Below are positions 16,899 through 25,105 of a stretch of 64,000 nt of DNA, piece after piece (positions within the stretch are counted from its first letter, which is position 1; every line of letters begins with the position of its first letter). Under the pieces are notes generated by a model that did no database searches, had not been told where the DNA came from, and saw only the letters and a program-made list of their open reading frames with translations. This DNA is from Amycolatopsis deserti (GTDB lineage Bacteria; Actinomycetota; Actinomycetes; Mycobacteriales; Pseudonocardiaceae), in the NCBI RefSeq assembly GCF_014653945.1, contig NZ_BNAU01000002.1, forward strand, positions 367,914 through 431,913, read 5' to 3'. The position numbers and the translations under genes were made by a program.

Positions 16899-18020
16899 AT
16901 GGGATTCGAAGGGCGCACGACCCGCGCCGCGGTGATGTACGGCGTCAACGAGCCGCTGATCGTCGAGGAGATCGAGATCGCCGAGCCCGGCCCGGGCGAG
17001 GTCATGGTCAAGCTCGCCGCGAGCAGCGTCTGCCACAGCGATCTGCACGCTCTGGACGGTGGCTGGCCGCCGCAAGTCCCGATCGTGCTCGGGCACGAGG
17101 GCGCCGGCACGATCGAGGCGGTGGGGCCGGGCGTGACCCGCCATGCGGTGGGCGACCCGGTGTCGCTCTCCTGGACGCCGGGCTGCGAGCGGTGCCGGTT
17201 CTGCCTGGTCGGCCGCCCGAACCTGTGCGAGCGGATGATGGCGACGACCGGCTCGAACGTGATGGTCGACGGCACGACCCGGCTGCGCAAGGGCGGCCAG
17301 GAGATCTACACCTACATGGGGACGGGCTCGTTCAGCGGGTACACGGTCGTCCCGGAGACCGGTGCGATCCCGATCCCGGCCGGCTCCCACCTGGACGTCG
17401 CTGCCGTCGTCGGCTGCGCCGTCACGACCGGATTCGGGGCCGCGACCAAGACCGCGCGGATCGCCGTCGGCGACACCGCCGTCGTGATCGGGCTCGGCGG
17501 TGTCGGGCTGTCGGTCATCCAGGGCTGCGTCGCCCAGTCGGCCGGCATGGTGATCGCGGTCGACGTCCACGAGGACAAGCTGGCGACCGCCAAGCACTTC
17601 GGCGCCACGCACGTGGTCAACGCACGCGAGACCGACGTCTCGGCCGCAGTCGCCGAACTGACCGGCGGGCGCGGAGCGGACGTCGCGTTCGAGGCGATCG
17701 GCCTCAAGGCCACGATCGAGCAGACGATCGGGGTGCTCGGCCCCCGGGGCACGGCCGTGCTCGTGGGCATGCCGCCGTCGGGTGTCACGTTCGAGGCCGA
17801 CCCGACGCTCGTCGCCATGATGGAGCTGAGCATCGTGGGTTCCAACTACGGTTCGGCGAACCCTCCGGTGGATTTCCCGCGGATCCTGGGTTTGGCCCAG
17901 CTGGGCAGGCTCGATCTCGCATCGCTGATCACGCGGCGCATCGCGCTCGAGGACATCAACGAAGCGTTCGAGGACATGAAGCGAGGCGAGGGAATCCGCA
18001 CCGTCGTCAGCCACCGCTGA
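16899..18020 (+). CDS. Zn-dependent alcohol dehydrogenase
   Basis: 373-aa medium-chain dehydrogenase. Catalytic zinc ligands in SSVCHSD and LGHEGAGTI; structural zinc loop CERCRFCLVGRPNLC with four Cys; Rossmann motif VIGLGGVGLSVIQG followed by an acidic residue (VDVHEDK), so NAD. The loop and VGCAVTTGFGAA match class III/aryl-alcohol dehydrogenase-like enzymes. A GGAGG lies at good distance before ATG 16899. It interconverts the alcohol and the aldehyde used by the upstream dehydrogenase. Transcription probably ends at the 17-bp hairpin just after the stop. Confidence 0.92.
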   Translation: MGFEGRTTRAAVMYGVNEPLIVEEIEIAEPGPGEVMVKLAASSVCHSDLHALDGGWPPQVPIVLGHEGAGTIEAVGPGVTRHAVGDPVSLSWTPGCERCRFCLVGRPNLCERMMATTGSNVMVDGTTRLRKGGQEIYTYMGTGSFSGYTVVPETGAIPIPAGSHLDVAAVVGCAVTTGFGAATKTARIAVGDTAVVIGLGGVGLSVIQGCVAQSAGMVIAVDVHEDKLATAKHFGATHVVNARETDVSAAVAELTGGRGADVAFEAIGLKATIEQTIGVLGPRGTAVLVGMPPSGVTFEADPTLVAMMELSIVGSNYGSANPPVDFPRILGLAQLGRLDLASLITRRIALEDINEAFEDMKRGEGIRTVVSHR

Positions 18021-18026
18021 TGACGG

Positions 18027-18066
18027 TGGATCGTCAGGCGACGTCGCCGCGTCGCCTGACGATCCA
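18027..18066. terminator. Perfect 17-bp terminator hairpin
   Basis: TGGATCGTCAGGCGACG (18027-18043) pairs perfectly with 18050-18066 across a 6-nt loop. It begins 6 nt after the alcohol dehydrogenase stop and lies between convergent genes. The 138 nt from here to 18204 show no further gene. Confidence 0.9.
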
Positions 18067-18204
18067 CGCGGCGACGTGCCCTTCCGCGGTGCGCGGGGAA
18101 GCCCGGCCGCGCGCGCGGGGGGACGCTTCGTCGGCACAGCGCGGACAGCGCGTTCAGGTCGCGCTGTCCGCGGGCGCCGAGCGCGCGTCAAAGACCGCGG
18201 CGGG

Positions 18205-18975
18205 CTACTGGACGGTCACGCCGCCGTCGACGACCAAGACCTGCGCCGTCATGTAGTCGGACGCGCGGGAGGCCAGGAAGACCGCGGGGCCGACGAATTC
18301 GGCGGGCTGCGACCAGCGCCCCATCGGCACCTGGTGCCGGATGAAGGTCGCGACGTCCTCGTTCGCCGCCAGGTCCGGCAGCATCGCCGTTTCCACGTAG
18401 CCCGGGGCGATCGCGTTGACCTGGACGCCCTTGCGGGCCCACTCCAGCCCGATCGCGCGGGTCACCCCGATCAGCCCGTGCTTGGCCGCGATGTAGGCGC
18501 TGTCGTTGCGCATCGCGACCAGGCCGAGCACCGAGGCGATGTTGATGACCTTCCCGCCGCCGTCCTTCAGGTACGGCGACGCGGCCTTGGTGAGAAGCCA
18601 GCACGACTGCAGGTTCAGTTCCAGGACCCGCTGCCACACCGACAGGTCCGTCTTTTCGATGGACGAGTCGTGGTCGTCGCCGGCGTTGTTGACGAGGATG
18701 TCGAGGCCGCCCAGCGTCTTCGCCGCATCCTCGACACACGCTTCGATCGCCGCCGGCGAGCGAAGGTCGACCGCGTAAGGGGTGACGCTGCCGGGCGCGT
18801 CGGCGGCCAGTTTCGCGGTCTCCTTCAGGCCGTCTTCCGAGCGGGCGGCACCGATCACGTGCGCGCCCTGGTGCGCGAACCCCACCGCGATCGCCTGCCC
18901 GATGCCGCGGCTGGCGCCGGTCACGAGTGCGCGACGGCCGGTGAGGTCGAAGTCGGGAACGTATGCGTTGGTCAT
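18205..18975 (-). CDS. SDR oxidoreductase
   Basis: 256-aa classical short-chain dehydrogenase: TGASRGIGQA, NNAGDDHDS, a Ser in NIASVLGLVA, YIAAK as the catalytic Tyr-Lys motif, and GYVETAM. C-terminal AQVLVVDGGVTVQ is standard. It resembles gluconate/3-oxoacyl reductases, but the substrate cannot be read from the sequence. ATG 18975 is preceded by CACC only, so the ribosome site is weak. It stands alone, with a CCCCCG motif at 19029-19042 pointing at it 54 nt upstream, and would join the same regulon as the amine-oxidation genes. Confidence 0.88.
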   Translation of the reverse strand: MTNAYVPDFDLTGRRALVTGASRGIGQAIAVGFAHQGAHVIGAARSEDGLKETAKLAADAPGSVTPYAVDLRSPAAIEACVEDAAKTLGGLDILVNNAGDDHDSSIEKTDLSVWQRVLELNLQSCWLLTKAASPYLKDGGGKVINIASVLGLVAMRNDSAYIAAKHGLIGVTRAIGLEWARKGVQVNAIAPGYVETAMLPDLAANEDVATFIRHQVPMGRWSQPAEFVGPAVFLASRASDYMTAQVLVVDGGVTVQ

Positions 18976-19028
18976 GGCGGCACCATGGCAGCCGATCCGC
19001 CGCCGCCCGCACGGCCGAAGACGAAAAC

Positions 19029-19042
19029 AGCCCGATCGGGGG
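19029..19042 (-). promoter_or_regulatory. CCCCCG-motif (SDR gene)
   Basis: Minus strand CCCCCGATCGGGCT, oriented to the SDR, GGGC end 54 nt from its ATG. It abuts the stop codon of the adjacent regulator gene. Confidence 0.55.
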
Positions 19043-19043
19043 C

Positions 19044-21353
19044 TCAGCCGGCGTTCTTCCGTTGCTGGGCGATCCAGTTCGCGATCTGGGTGCGTGTCGT
19101 GAAGCCCAGCTTCGTCAGCGCCTTCTCGACGTGCCCGTCGACGGTCCGCGTGGACAGGACCAAGCGCGCCGCGATGTCCCGGTTGGTCAGTCCCTCCGCC
19201 ACCAGCTCGGCGACCTCACGTTCTCGCTTCGTCAGGACGGAGCCCTGCTTCCGCGTCGCGGCTGACGCCGTGGACAGTTCTCCCAGGGCCAGCGCGAAAG
19301 CGGCGTCGGGGTGCAGAGCGCGCCCCCGGTCGAACGCGGCCTGGAACTCCGCCTCCCCCAGCTGCTTCCGGGCCATCTGCTCGAACCGCGCGTGGTGCTC
19401 GATCAGGTGCACCGACCCGACCAGCGGCGACCCGAGGGATCCCCACAACGTGGCGGAGCCGCCGAACAGCGCGGCCGCCCGATCACCGTGTCCCTGCGCC
19501 GCCATCGTCCAGGCCAGGAGGTCGAGCGCGAGGGCGAGCCCGAGCGTGTCGTGGAACATCCGCTTGATCCGGATCGCCTCGGTCAGATCGGCTTCCGCCT
19601 GCTCCGGCTTCCCGGCGAGCAGGTTCAGCAGGCCGCGCACCCACAACGCGTAGGAGAACTGCCACCGTTCCCCGACCTGGGCGCAGTGGTCGAAGAACTC
19701 CTCGAGCACCCGCGCGGCCCGATCGAAATCTCCGGCCAGGACGAGCACACACGCCATCTCCGTGCGCAGGAGATCCGGGTACTGCTGCTCCACCTCGCTC
19801 TGTTCGTACTGCTCGAGCGCTTCGTCGAACAGGGCGATCGCCTCCGACAGGTCGGCGTCGAAGTAGTGGCCCACGGCCAGAACGTGCTTCGCGTAGGCCC
19901 GCACACCGGGGTCGTCGAGGTGCTCAGCGAGCTCGGCCGCCTGCCGGGCCAACCGGGTCGCTCCGGGCTCGTCTCCCTGAACGCTCGCGAGGTAGGCGGT
20001 GGTCGCCAGGCCCCACGCCCGTTCCCGGGTCGGTTCCGGACAGAGCGGCAACGCCCGCTCCAGCCACAGCCGGCCCTCGGTGATGTGGTCCATGGCCAGC
20101 CAGAACCACACCATGCCGGCCATGCGCAGACCCCGGCGCGCGGTTCCCCGATCCGAGAGGCACGCCTCGAACGCGCGGCGCAGGTTGGCGTGCTCCGCGC
20201 GCAGCCGCCCCGCCCACTCCAGCTGCCGGGGACCGCCCCACTCCGTGTCGGCTTGTTCCAGGAGACCGGCGTAATAGTCGCGATGCCGGTGGTGCACCGC
20301 GGACTCCGCGCCGGTTTCGGCGAGGCGGGCCTGTCCGTATTCGCGCAGGGTTTCGAGGATGGCGAACCGGGCGTGCCCGTCCCGGTCTTCCCGGATGAAG
20401 ACCGACTTGTCGAGCAGGCCGGCGACCGTGTCGAGGACAGCTCGGGCAGGCAGTGTCTCGTCGGTGCAGACCGCCTCGAGCGCCGCCGCGTCGAATCCGC
20501 CTGCGAACACGGACGCCCGGGCCCACAGCACCTGCTCGCCCGGAGTACACAGTTCGTAACTCCAGTCGACCAGTGCCTGCAGCGTCCGGTGCCGCTCCGG
20601 GTCGTCGCGGTTGCCCTCGCGTAGCAGCTGGAACCGGTCGTCGAGCCGGCGCTCGAGATCGTCGACGCTGAGCACCCGCAGCCGCACCGCCGCCAGCTCG
20701 ATCGCCAACGGAATCCCCTCCAGCCGGCGACACAGCCGCACGACCGCCTGCTCGTTGGCCGCGGTGAGCTCAAATCCGGGAACGACCGCCGCCGACCGCT
20801 CAGCGAACAGCGCGACAGCCGGGAACCGGGTCGCGGTGCCCGGTTCCAGCGGTTCGCCCGGTTCGGGCACCGGCAGCGGCGGCACCGGGAAGACGTGCTC
20901 GCCGGTCAGGCGGAGGGCCTGCCTGCTGGTGGCGAGCACCCGGACGTGCGGCGCGGCCCGCAGCACCTGGCCGGTCAGCTCCCCGGCGGCGTCGATGAGG
21001 TGCTCGCAGTTGTCCAGGACGAGCAGCATGCGGCGGTCCCGCAGGTGGTCACACACGATCGCGGCCGGTGGCCGGGCCGACTGCTCGCTGATCCCCAGCG
21101 CGTCCACCACCGTGTGCGGCAGCAACGCGGGATCCTTCAGCGAGGCCAGCTCGACCAGGCACGTCCCGTCCGGGAATGCCCTACGCACCTCGGCGGCCAC
21201 GCTCAGGGCGAGCCGCGTCTTCCCCACCCCGCCGATGCCGGTCAAGGTCACCAGCCGGGCGGTGGTCAGCAACTGCCGGACGGCGGCGACGTCCTGCCGG
21301 CGTCCGACGAAGCTCGTGAGGTCGGCGGGCACGGTGCTCGGCTTCTCTGCCAT
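19044..21353 (-). CDS. LuxR-family regulator with AfsR-like ATPase and TPR-like domain
   Basis: 769-aa transcriptional regulator. N-terminal SFVGRRQD start of the NB-ARC/COG3903 ATPase, Walker A TGIGGVGKTRLA (about 38-49), Walker B MLLVLDNCEHL, then a helical repeat region (about 350-650). C-terminal GerE/LuxR helix-turn-helix with LTKREREVAELVAEGLTNRDIAA and STRTVDGHVEKALTKLGF. Such proteins are usually activators whose ATPase and repeat part senses a small molecule or partner. It is divergent from the receiver-LuxR gene at 21527. A paralogue of the same length lies at 22727, so one effector system may be duplicated. A role in controlling the CCCCCG motif regulon is inferred from position. 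Confidence 0.9.
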   Translation of the reverse strand: MAEKPSTVPADLTSFVGRRQDVAAVRQLLTTARLVTLTGIGGVGKTRLALSVAAEVRRAFPDGTCLVELASLKDPALLPHTVVDALGISEQSARPPAAIVCDHLRDRRMLLVLDNCEHLIDAAGELTGQVLRAAPHVRVLATSRQALRLTGEHVFPVPPLPVPEPGEPLEPGTATRFPAVALFAERSAAVVPGFELTAANEQAVVRLCRRLEGIPLAIELAAVRLRVLSVDDLERRLDDRFQLLREGNRDDPERHRTLQALVDWSYELCTPGEQVLWARASVFAGGFDAAALEAVCTDETLPARAVLDTVAGLLDKSVFIREDRDGHARFAILETLREYGQARLAETGAESAVHHRHRDYYAGLLEQADTEWGGPRQLEWAGRLRAEHANLRRAFEACLSDRGTARRGLRMAGMVWFWLAMDHITEGRLWLERALPLCPEPTRERAWGLATTAYLASVQGDEPGATRLARQAAELAEHLDDPGVRAYAKHVLAVGHYFDADLSEAIALFDEALEQYEQSEVEQQYPDLLRTEMACVLVLAGDFDRAARVLEEFFDHCAQVGERWQFSYALWVRGLLNLLAGKPEQAEADLTEAIRIKRMFHDTLGLALALDLLAWTMAAQGHGDRAAALFGGSATLWGSLGSPLVGSVHLIEHHARFEQMARKQLGEAEFQAAFDRGRALHPDAAFALALGELSTASAATRKQGSVLTKREREVAELVAEGLTNRDIAARLVLSTRTVDGHVEKALTKLGFTTRTQIANWIAQQRKNAG

Positions 21354-21434
21354 GGGGTCCCTACGTGCGCGGACGGAGTGCGATCGGGCGATCGTACGTC
21401 CGCGTCCCGGCGGTCAGCCAGGCGATGGAACCCC

Positions 21435-21450
21435 CACACAGGTAGGTGTG
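21435..21450. promoter_or_regulatory. Inverted repeat between divergent regulators
   Basis: CACAC and GTGTG flank AGGTAG in the 173-nt gap between the divergent regulator genes starting at 21353 and 21527. The 5-bp arms are short, so this is only a candidate operator. No CCCCCG motif with the full GGG half occurs in this gap. Confidence 0.25.
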
Positions 21451-21526
21451 CGGGTAGTTTCCCGCGTGCCCCCGTCGCCCTGCGCAGTGATTCTGGGCAC
21501 AGCTTCGAACTGCGGAGGTGTTGCGA

Positions 21527-22186
21527 ATGACCCTGGTCACCGTCGATCGGGTCGAAATGGACGACGAACGGGCACCCGACGACCGCTGCCAGGTCCAGCA
21601 GGTGCTGGTGGTGGACGAGAACGAGCTCGTGCTGGCCGGGCTGCGCGCGCTGCTGTCGGCCGAGCGGTGGGTGGGCTCCTGCCTCACGGCCGGCTCGGCG
21701 GATGCGGCGTGGCAGGTGGCCAGGCGGCAGAACCCGCAGCTGGTGCTCGTCAGCACGTCACTCGGCGGACGGTCCGCGCTGGAGCTGTGCCACACGTTCA
21801 AGGAGCGGATGCCGCACGTCCGGATCGTCCTGATGTCCGGCGAGGGACGCCTGTCGGCGGCCTCGGCCCAGCTGCACGGCGCCGTCGCGGCCGTCCCGAA
21901 GCAGATGCCGGCCGCCGCGATCGTGTCGACGATCCGCCGCGTCGCGGCGGGCGCGCGGGTATTCGCCAAAGGCGCGGCGTCGACCTTGCCGGAACAGCTG
22001 TCGCAGCGCGAACTGTCCGTTTTGCAGCACTTGGCCCTGGGGATGAGCAACCAGGAGGTCGCGGAGGCGCTGTGCCTGTCCCGCTGGACGGTCAAGCAGC
22101 ACACCAGCGCCGTCTATCGCAAGCTGGGCGTGCGTAACCGCGCGGGCGCGGCCAGCCGCGCCCAGCACCTGGGCCTGCTGCCCTGA
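21527..22186 (+). CDS. Orphan LuxR-family response regulator with degenerate receiver
   Basis: 219 aa. N-terminal receiver-like fold (about 25-145: QVLVVDENELVLAGLRALL) and C-terminal NarL/LuxR helix-turn-helix (LSQRELSVLQHLALGMSNQEVAEAL, SRWTVKQHTSAVYRKLGV). The strand that should end in the phosphoacceptor Asp reads QLVLVSTSLGG, so Asp is replaced by Ser; the acidic pocket is reduced to D-E, and the conserved Lys is still seen in AVPKQMP. Phosphorylation by a histidine kinase is therefore unlikely, and no kinase gene is nearby. ATG 21527 follows GGAGG at 8 nt. It probably acts as a constitutive or ligand-controlled DNA-binding protein. Confidence 0.85.
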   Translation: MTLVTVDRVEMDDERAPDDRCQVQQVLVVDENELVLAGLRALLSAERWVGSCLTAGSADAAWQVARRQNPQLVLVSTSLGGRSALELCHTFKERMPHVRIVLMSGEGRLSAASAQLHGAVAAVPKQMPAAAIVSTIRRVAAGARVFAKGAASTLPEQLSQRELSVLQHLALGMSNQEVAEALCLSRWTVKQHTSAVYRKLGVRNRAGAASRAQHLGLLP

Positions 22187-22194
22187 CCACCGAT

Positions 22195-22208
22195 CCCCCG
22201 GACGGGCG
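22195..22208 (+). promoter_or_regulatory. CCCCCG-motif (RidA gene)
   Basis: CCCCCGGACGGGCG oriented towards ridA-like gene, GGGC end 53 nt upstream of its ATG, preceded by GAT as at 33540 and 26466. Confidence 0.6.
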
Positions 22209-22260
22209 CTGTCCCGATCGAAAGCCCCGATTCCACCCCGAGAAAGGACATGGTGCGCGC

Positions 22261-22662
22261 ATGCCGCACGAGAAGATCGATCCCGACACCCTCGCCCGCC
22301 CGCACGGGTTCGCCCAGGTCGTCGTCGCCCAGGGCAGCCGGATCGTGGTGACCTCGGGACAAGTGGGCGTCGACACCGACGGCAAGCTGGTCGGTAGCGA
22401 CCACCGGAGCCAGGCGCAGCGCGCCGCCGAGAACGTCTACGCGGCCGTCGCAGCCGCGGGCGGCACGCCCGCCGACATCGTGCGGCTGATGATCTACGTG
22501 GTCGACCCGACCGAGGCCACCCTGAACGACCTCTACCAGGGCCTCGCCGCGGCGGCGCGGGAGGCCGGCGCGGGCCGGACCGCGATGACCCTGGTCGGCG
22601 TCACGGCGCTGTCGGAGCCCGGCTGGCTGGTCGAGCTGGACGCGACCGCGATCCTCGACTAG
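22261..22662 (+). CDS. RidA/YjgF-family imine deaminase
   Basis: 133-aa Rid-family protein (normal 120-135 aa). TSGQVGVDTDGKL near residue 31, QRAAENVYAAVAAAG, VRLMIYVVDP, and the substrate-carboxylate Arg at about 106 in GRTAMTLVGV are all present; Glu125 in LVELDATAI fits the conserved Glu. Family members hydrolyse reactive enamines/imines to ketones and ammonia, typically those made by PLP or flavin enzymes. In a locus with two flavin amine oxidases and a DAO-type oxidase it most likely clears imine products. Only one in-frame ATG is suitable; its GAAAGGA lies about 12 nt upstream. Confidence 0.9.
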   Translation: MPHEKIDPDTLARPHGFAQVVVAQGSRIVVTSGQVGVDTDGKLVGSDHRSQAQRAAENVYAAVAAAGGTPADIVRLMIYVVDPTEATLNDLYQGLAAAAREAGAGRTAMTLVGVTALSEPGWLVELDATAILD

Positions 22663-22726
22663 CTTCCTGGGCCACCGAGCGACCCGCGAAGGGCGTTGGC
22701 ACAGCGCTGCACCGAGGAGGACAGGC

Positions 22727-25036
22727 TTGGTGTCTGAGCCTTCGACGCCGGAAACCGCTCTGCCTGCCGACGTTTCGAGCTTCGTCGGCAGGCACAGCGA
22801 CCTGGAGTCGATCCGGCGACTGTTCTCGTCCGCGCGGATGGTGACGCTCGTCGGCATCGGCGGGGTCGGCAAAACGCGGCTGGCGCTTCGGGCCGCCGAC
22901 GAGATGCGACGGGCGTTCCCCGATGGTGTCTGCCTGGCCGAACTCGCCTCGCTCACCGAACCCGATCTGCTTCCCCACGCGGTGCTCGACGCGCTGCGAA
23001 TCCGCGAACGGCCCGAAGTGGACGCTGCGGTCGCGCTCGACGAGCACGTGCGCGACCGCAGGATGCTCCTGGTGCTGGACAACTGCGAGCACCTCGTCGA
23101 CGCCGTGGCTGCCCTCGTGGGCCGGCTCCTGCGCTCGGCACCCGATCTGAAGGTGCTCGCGACCAGCCGGCACGCACTGCGCATCGCGGGCGAGCACCTC
23201 TACCCGGTGCTGCCGCTGCGCGTGCCTGACCCCGACGGACCGTCCGAAGACGGCACCGCACTGGACTATTCGGCGGTCGCGCTCTTCCGGGACCGCGCGA
23301 CCGCCGCGATGCCAGGATTCGCGATCACCGCGGACAACGAAGCCGCCATCGTCCGGTTGTGCCGGCGTCTCGAAGGCATTCCGCTGGCGATCGAACTCGC
23401 CGCCGCGCGGCTGCGGGTCCTGACCCTGCCGGAACTGGCCAACCGCCTCGACGACCGCTTCGAGCTGCTCCGGGAGGGCATCCGCGATCTCCCGGACCGG
23501 CACCGGACGCTCGGCGCGTTGATCGACTGGAGCCACGACCTCTGCACGCCCGCCGAACAGCTCCTGTGGGCGCGCGCTTCAGTCTTCGCGGGCGGATTCG
23601 CGGTCGACGCGCTGGAGGCAGTCTGCACCGACGACCTCCTGCCGCCCGCGGTCCTCCTGGACACCCTCGCCGGTCTCGTCGACAAATCCGTCGTCTCCCG
23701 CGAGGAGCACGGTGGGCAGGTCCGGTTCCGGATGCTGGAGACGATCCGCGAGTACGGCCAGGCCCGCCTGGCCGAGTCGGGCGAAGGTCCGTCCCTCGCC
23801 CGGCGGCACCGGGACTGGTTCGCCGACCTCGTGAACACCGCGACGCGACAGTGGGCGGGCCCGCGTCAGGTGGACTGGGCCGTGCGGCTGCAGCTCGATC
23901 ACGCGGACATCCGGCTGGCGCTCGAGTACTCGATGACCCGCCCCGGCGAGGTGGCGACCGGACTCCGGATCGCGGCCCAGCCGTGGTTCTGGTCGGCGAC
24001 GGACCATCTGAACGAGGCTCGGGTGTGGCTGGACCGAGGGTTGGCCCAGTTGTCGGAGCCGTCCCACGAGCACGCCTGGGCGCTGGCGACGCGCGCCTAC
24101 ATCGCGGCCTTCCGCGGAGACGACGCCGCGCTGCACGAGATGCCGGAGCGGGCCCGCGACATGGCGCTCGACCTCGGCGACCAGCCGGCCCTCGCGCTCG
24201 CCAACCACGTGATCGGATTCCGCCGGGCGCTCGGGCACGGCGAGATCCGGTCCGCGATTCCGTTGTTCACCGAAGCGATGCGGCAATACGACAAGACCGG
24301 GATGGCCGCTCAATACCACGACGCCGCCGTGGTCGAGCTGGCGACGACGTACGCGCTCTTGCACGAATTCGACAACGCCATGGAACTGGCCGACGACCTC
24401 TTCGAGCGCTGCCGCTCGAAGGGCGAGCGCTGGAACCTCTCGTACGCGATGTGGTTGCGCGCACTGATCTCCTTGCTCAAGAAGGAGAACCCGCACCGAG
24501 CAGAGGAGACCCTGCTGGAGGTGCTGCGCATCAAGCGGGTCTTCCGGGACACGCTCGGACTGGCCCTGACGCTCGAAGTGCTCGCCTGGGCGACCGCGGC
24601 GAAAGGCGAGGCGGAGCGCGCAGGAGTGCTCGTCGGCGGCACCGACCGGATCTGGCGGACGATCGGCTCCCGTCATCTGCAAGGCAAGCGCGCGCACTAC
24701 GAGGCGCTGGCCCGCGCGAGCGTCGGCGACAGCTGTTACGAAGCCGCCCGCGCACGCGGCGGCGAACTCGGTGTCGACGAGCTGCTGCGGTACGCGTTGC
24801 CCGAGGCCACGGGCGGCACAGCTCCCCCACCCCCGCCAACCCGCCTGACCCGCAGGGAACGCCAGGTCGCCGAATTGGTCGCCGAGGGCATGTCCAACCG
24901 CCAGATCGCCGAGGAACTGGTGATCTCCCGGCGCACCGCCGAAGGGCACGTGGAGAAGGTTCTCGCCAAACTGGGCTTCACGGCCCGTACTCAGATCGCG
25001 ATCTGGATAGCCCGGAACCCGGCAGGAGACCGCTGA
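22727..25036 (+). CDS. LuxR-family regulator with AfsR-like ATPase domain (paralogue)
   Basis: 769 aa, same layout and length as the product of 19044-21353: SFVGRHSDL, Walker A VGIGGVGKTRLA, MLLVLDNCEHLVD, ATSRHALRI, helical repeats and C-terminal LuxR HTH (LTRRERQVAELVAEGMSNRQIAEELVISRRTAEGHVEKVLAKLGF). The strong end-to-end similarity indicates duplication. Start is TTG 22727 or GTG 22730; GGAGG lies 6 or 9 nt upstream respectively. It follows ridA by 64 nt and could be read through from its promoter. Likely a DNA-binding activator of the surrounding catabolic genes. Confidence 0.9.
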   Translation: MVSEPSTPETALPADVSSFVGRHSDLESIRRLFSSARMVTLVGIGGVGKTRLALRAADEMRRAFPDGVCLAELASLTEPDLLPHAVLDALRIRERPEVDAAVALDEHVRDRRMLLVLDNCEHLVDAVAALVGRLLRSAPDLKVLATSRHALRIAGEHLYPVLPLRVPDPDGPSEDGTALDYSAVALFRDRATAAMPGFAITADNEAAIVRLCRRLEGIPLAIELAAARLRVLTLPELANRLDDRFELLREGIRDLPDRHRTLGALIDWSHDLCTPAEQLLWARASVFAGGFAVDALEAVCTDDLLPPAVLLDTLAGLVDKSVVSREEHGGQVRFRMLETIREYGQARLAESGEGPSLARRHRDWFADLVNTATRQWAGPRQVDWAVRLQLDHADIRLALEYSMTRPGEVATGLRIAAQPWFWSATDHLNEARVWLDRGLAQLSEPSHEHAWALATRAYIAAFRGDDAALHEMPERARDMALDLGDQPALALANHVIGFRRALGHGEIRSAIPLFTEAMRQYDKTGMAAQYHDAAVVELATTYALLHEFDNAMELADDLFERCRSKGERWNLSYAMWLRALISLLKKENPHRAEETLLEVLRIKRVFRDTLGLALTLEVLAWATAAKGEAERAGVLVGGTDRIWRTIGSRHLQGKRAHYEALARASVGDSCYEAARARGGELGVDELLRYALPEATGGTAPPPPPTRLTRRERQVAELVAEGMSNRQIAEELVISRRTAEGHVEKVLAKLGFTARTQIAIWIARNPAGDR

Positions 25037-25040
25037 CCGA

Positions 25041-25077
25041 TTCGCCGGGCCCGCACGCACAGGTGCGGCCCGGCGAA
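25041..25077. terminator. Terminator hairpin
   Basis: TTCGCCGGGC (25041-25050) pairs with GCCCGGCGAA (25068-25077) and CGCAC (25052-25056) with GTGCG (25063-25067), with one bulged C. It begins 4 nt after the regulator stop and lies between convergent genes. Confidence 0.8.
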
Positions 25078-25105
25078 GCAGTGCGAAACGGGCGGCTCCC
25101 AGCGG

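Noticed and set aside
21471-21485. CCCCCGTCGCCCTGC before the receiver-LuxR gene
   Set aside because: The GGG half-site is absent.
22683-22694. CCCGCGAAGGGC before the second 769-aa regulator
   Set aside because: The C run is interrupted and the spacing (about 32 nt) does not match either class.
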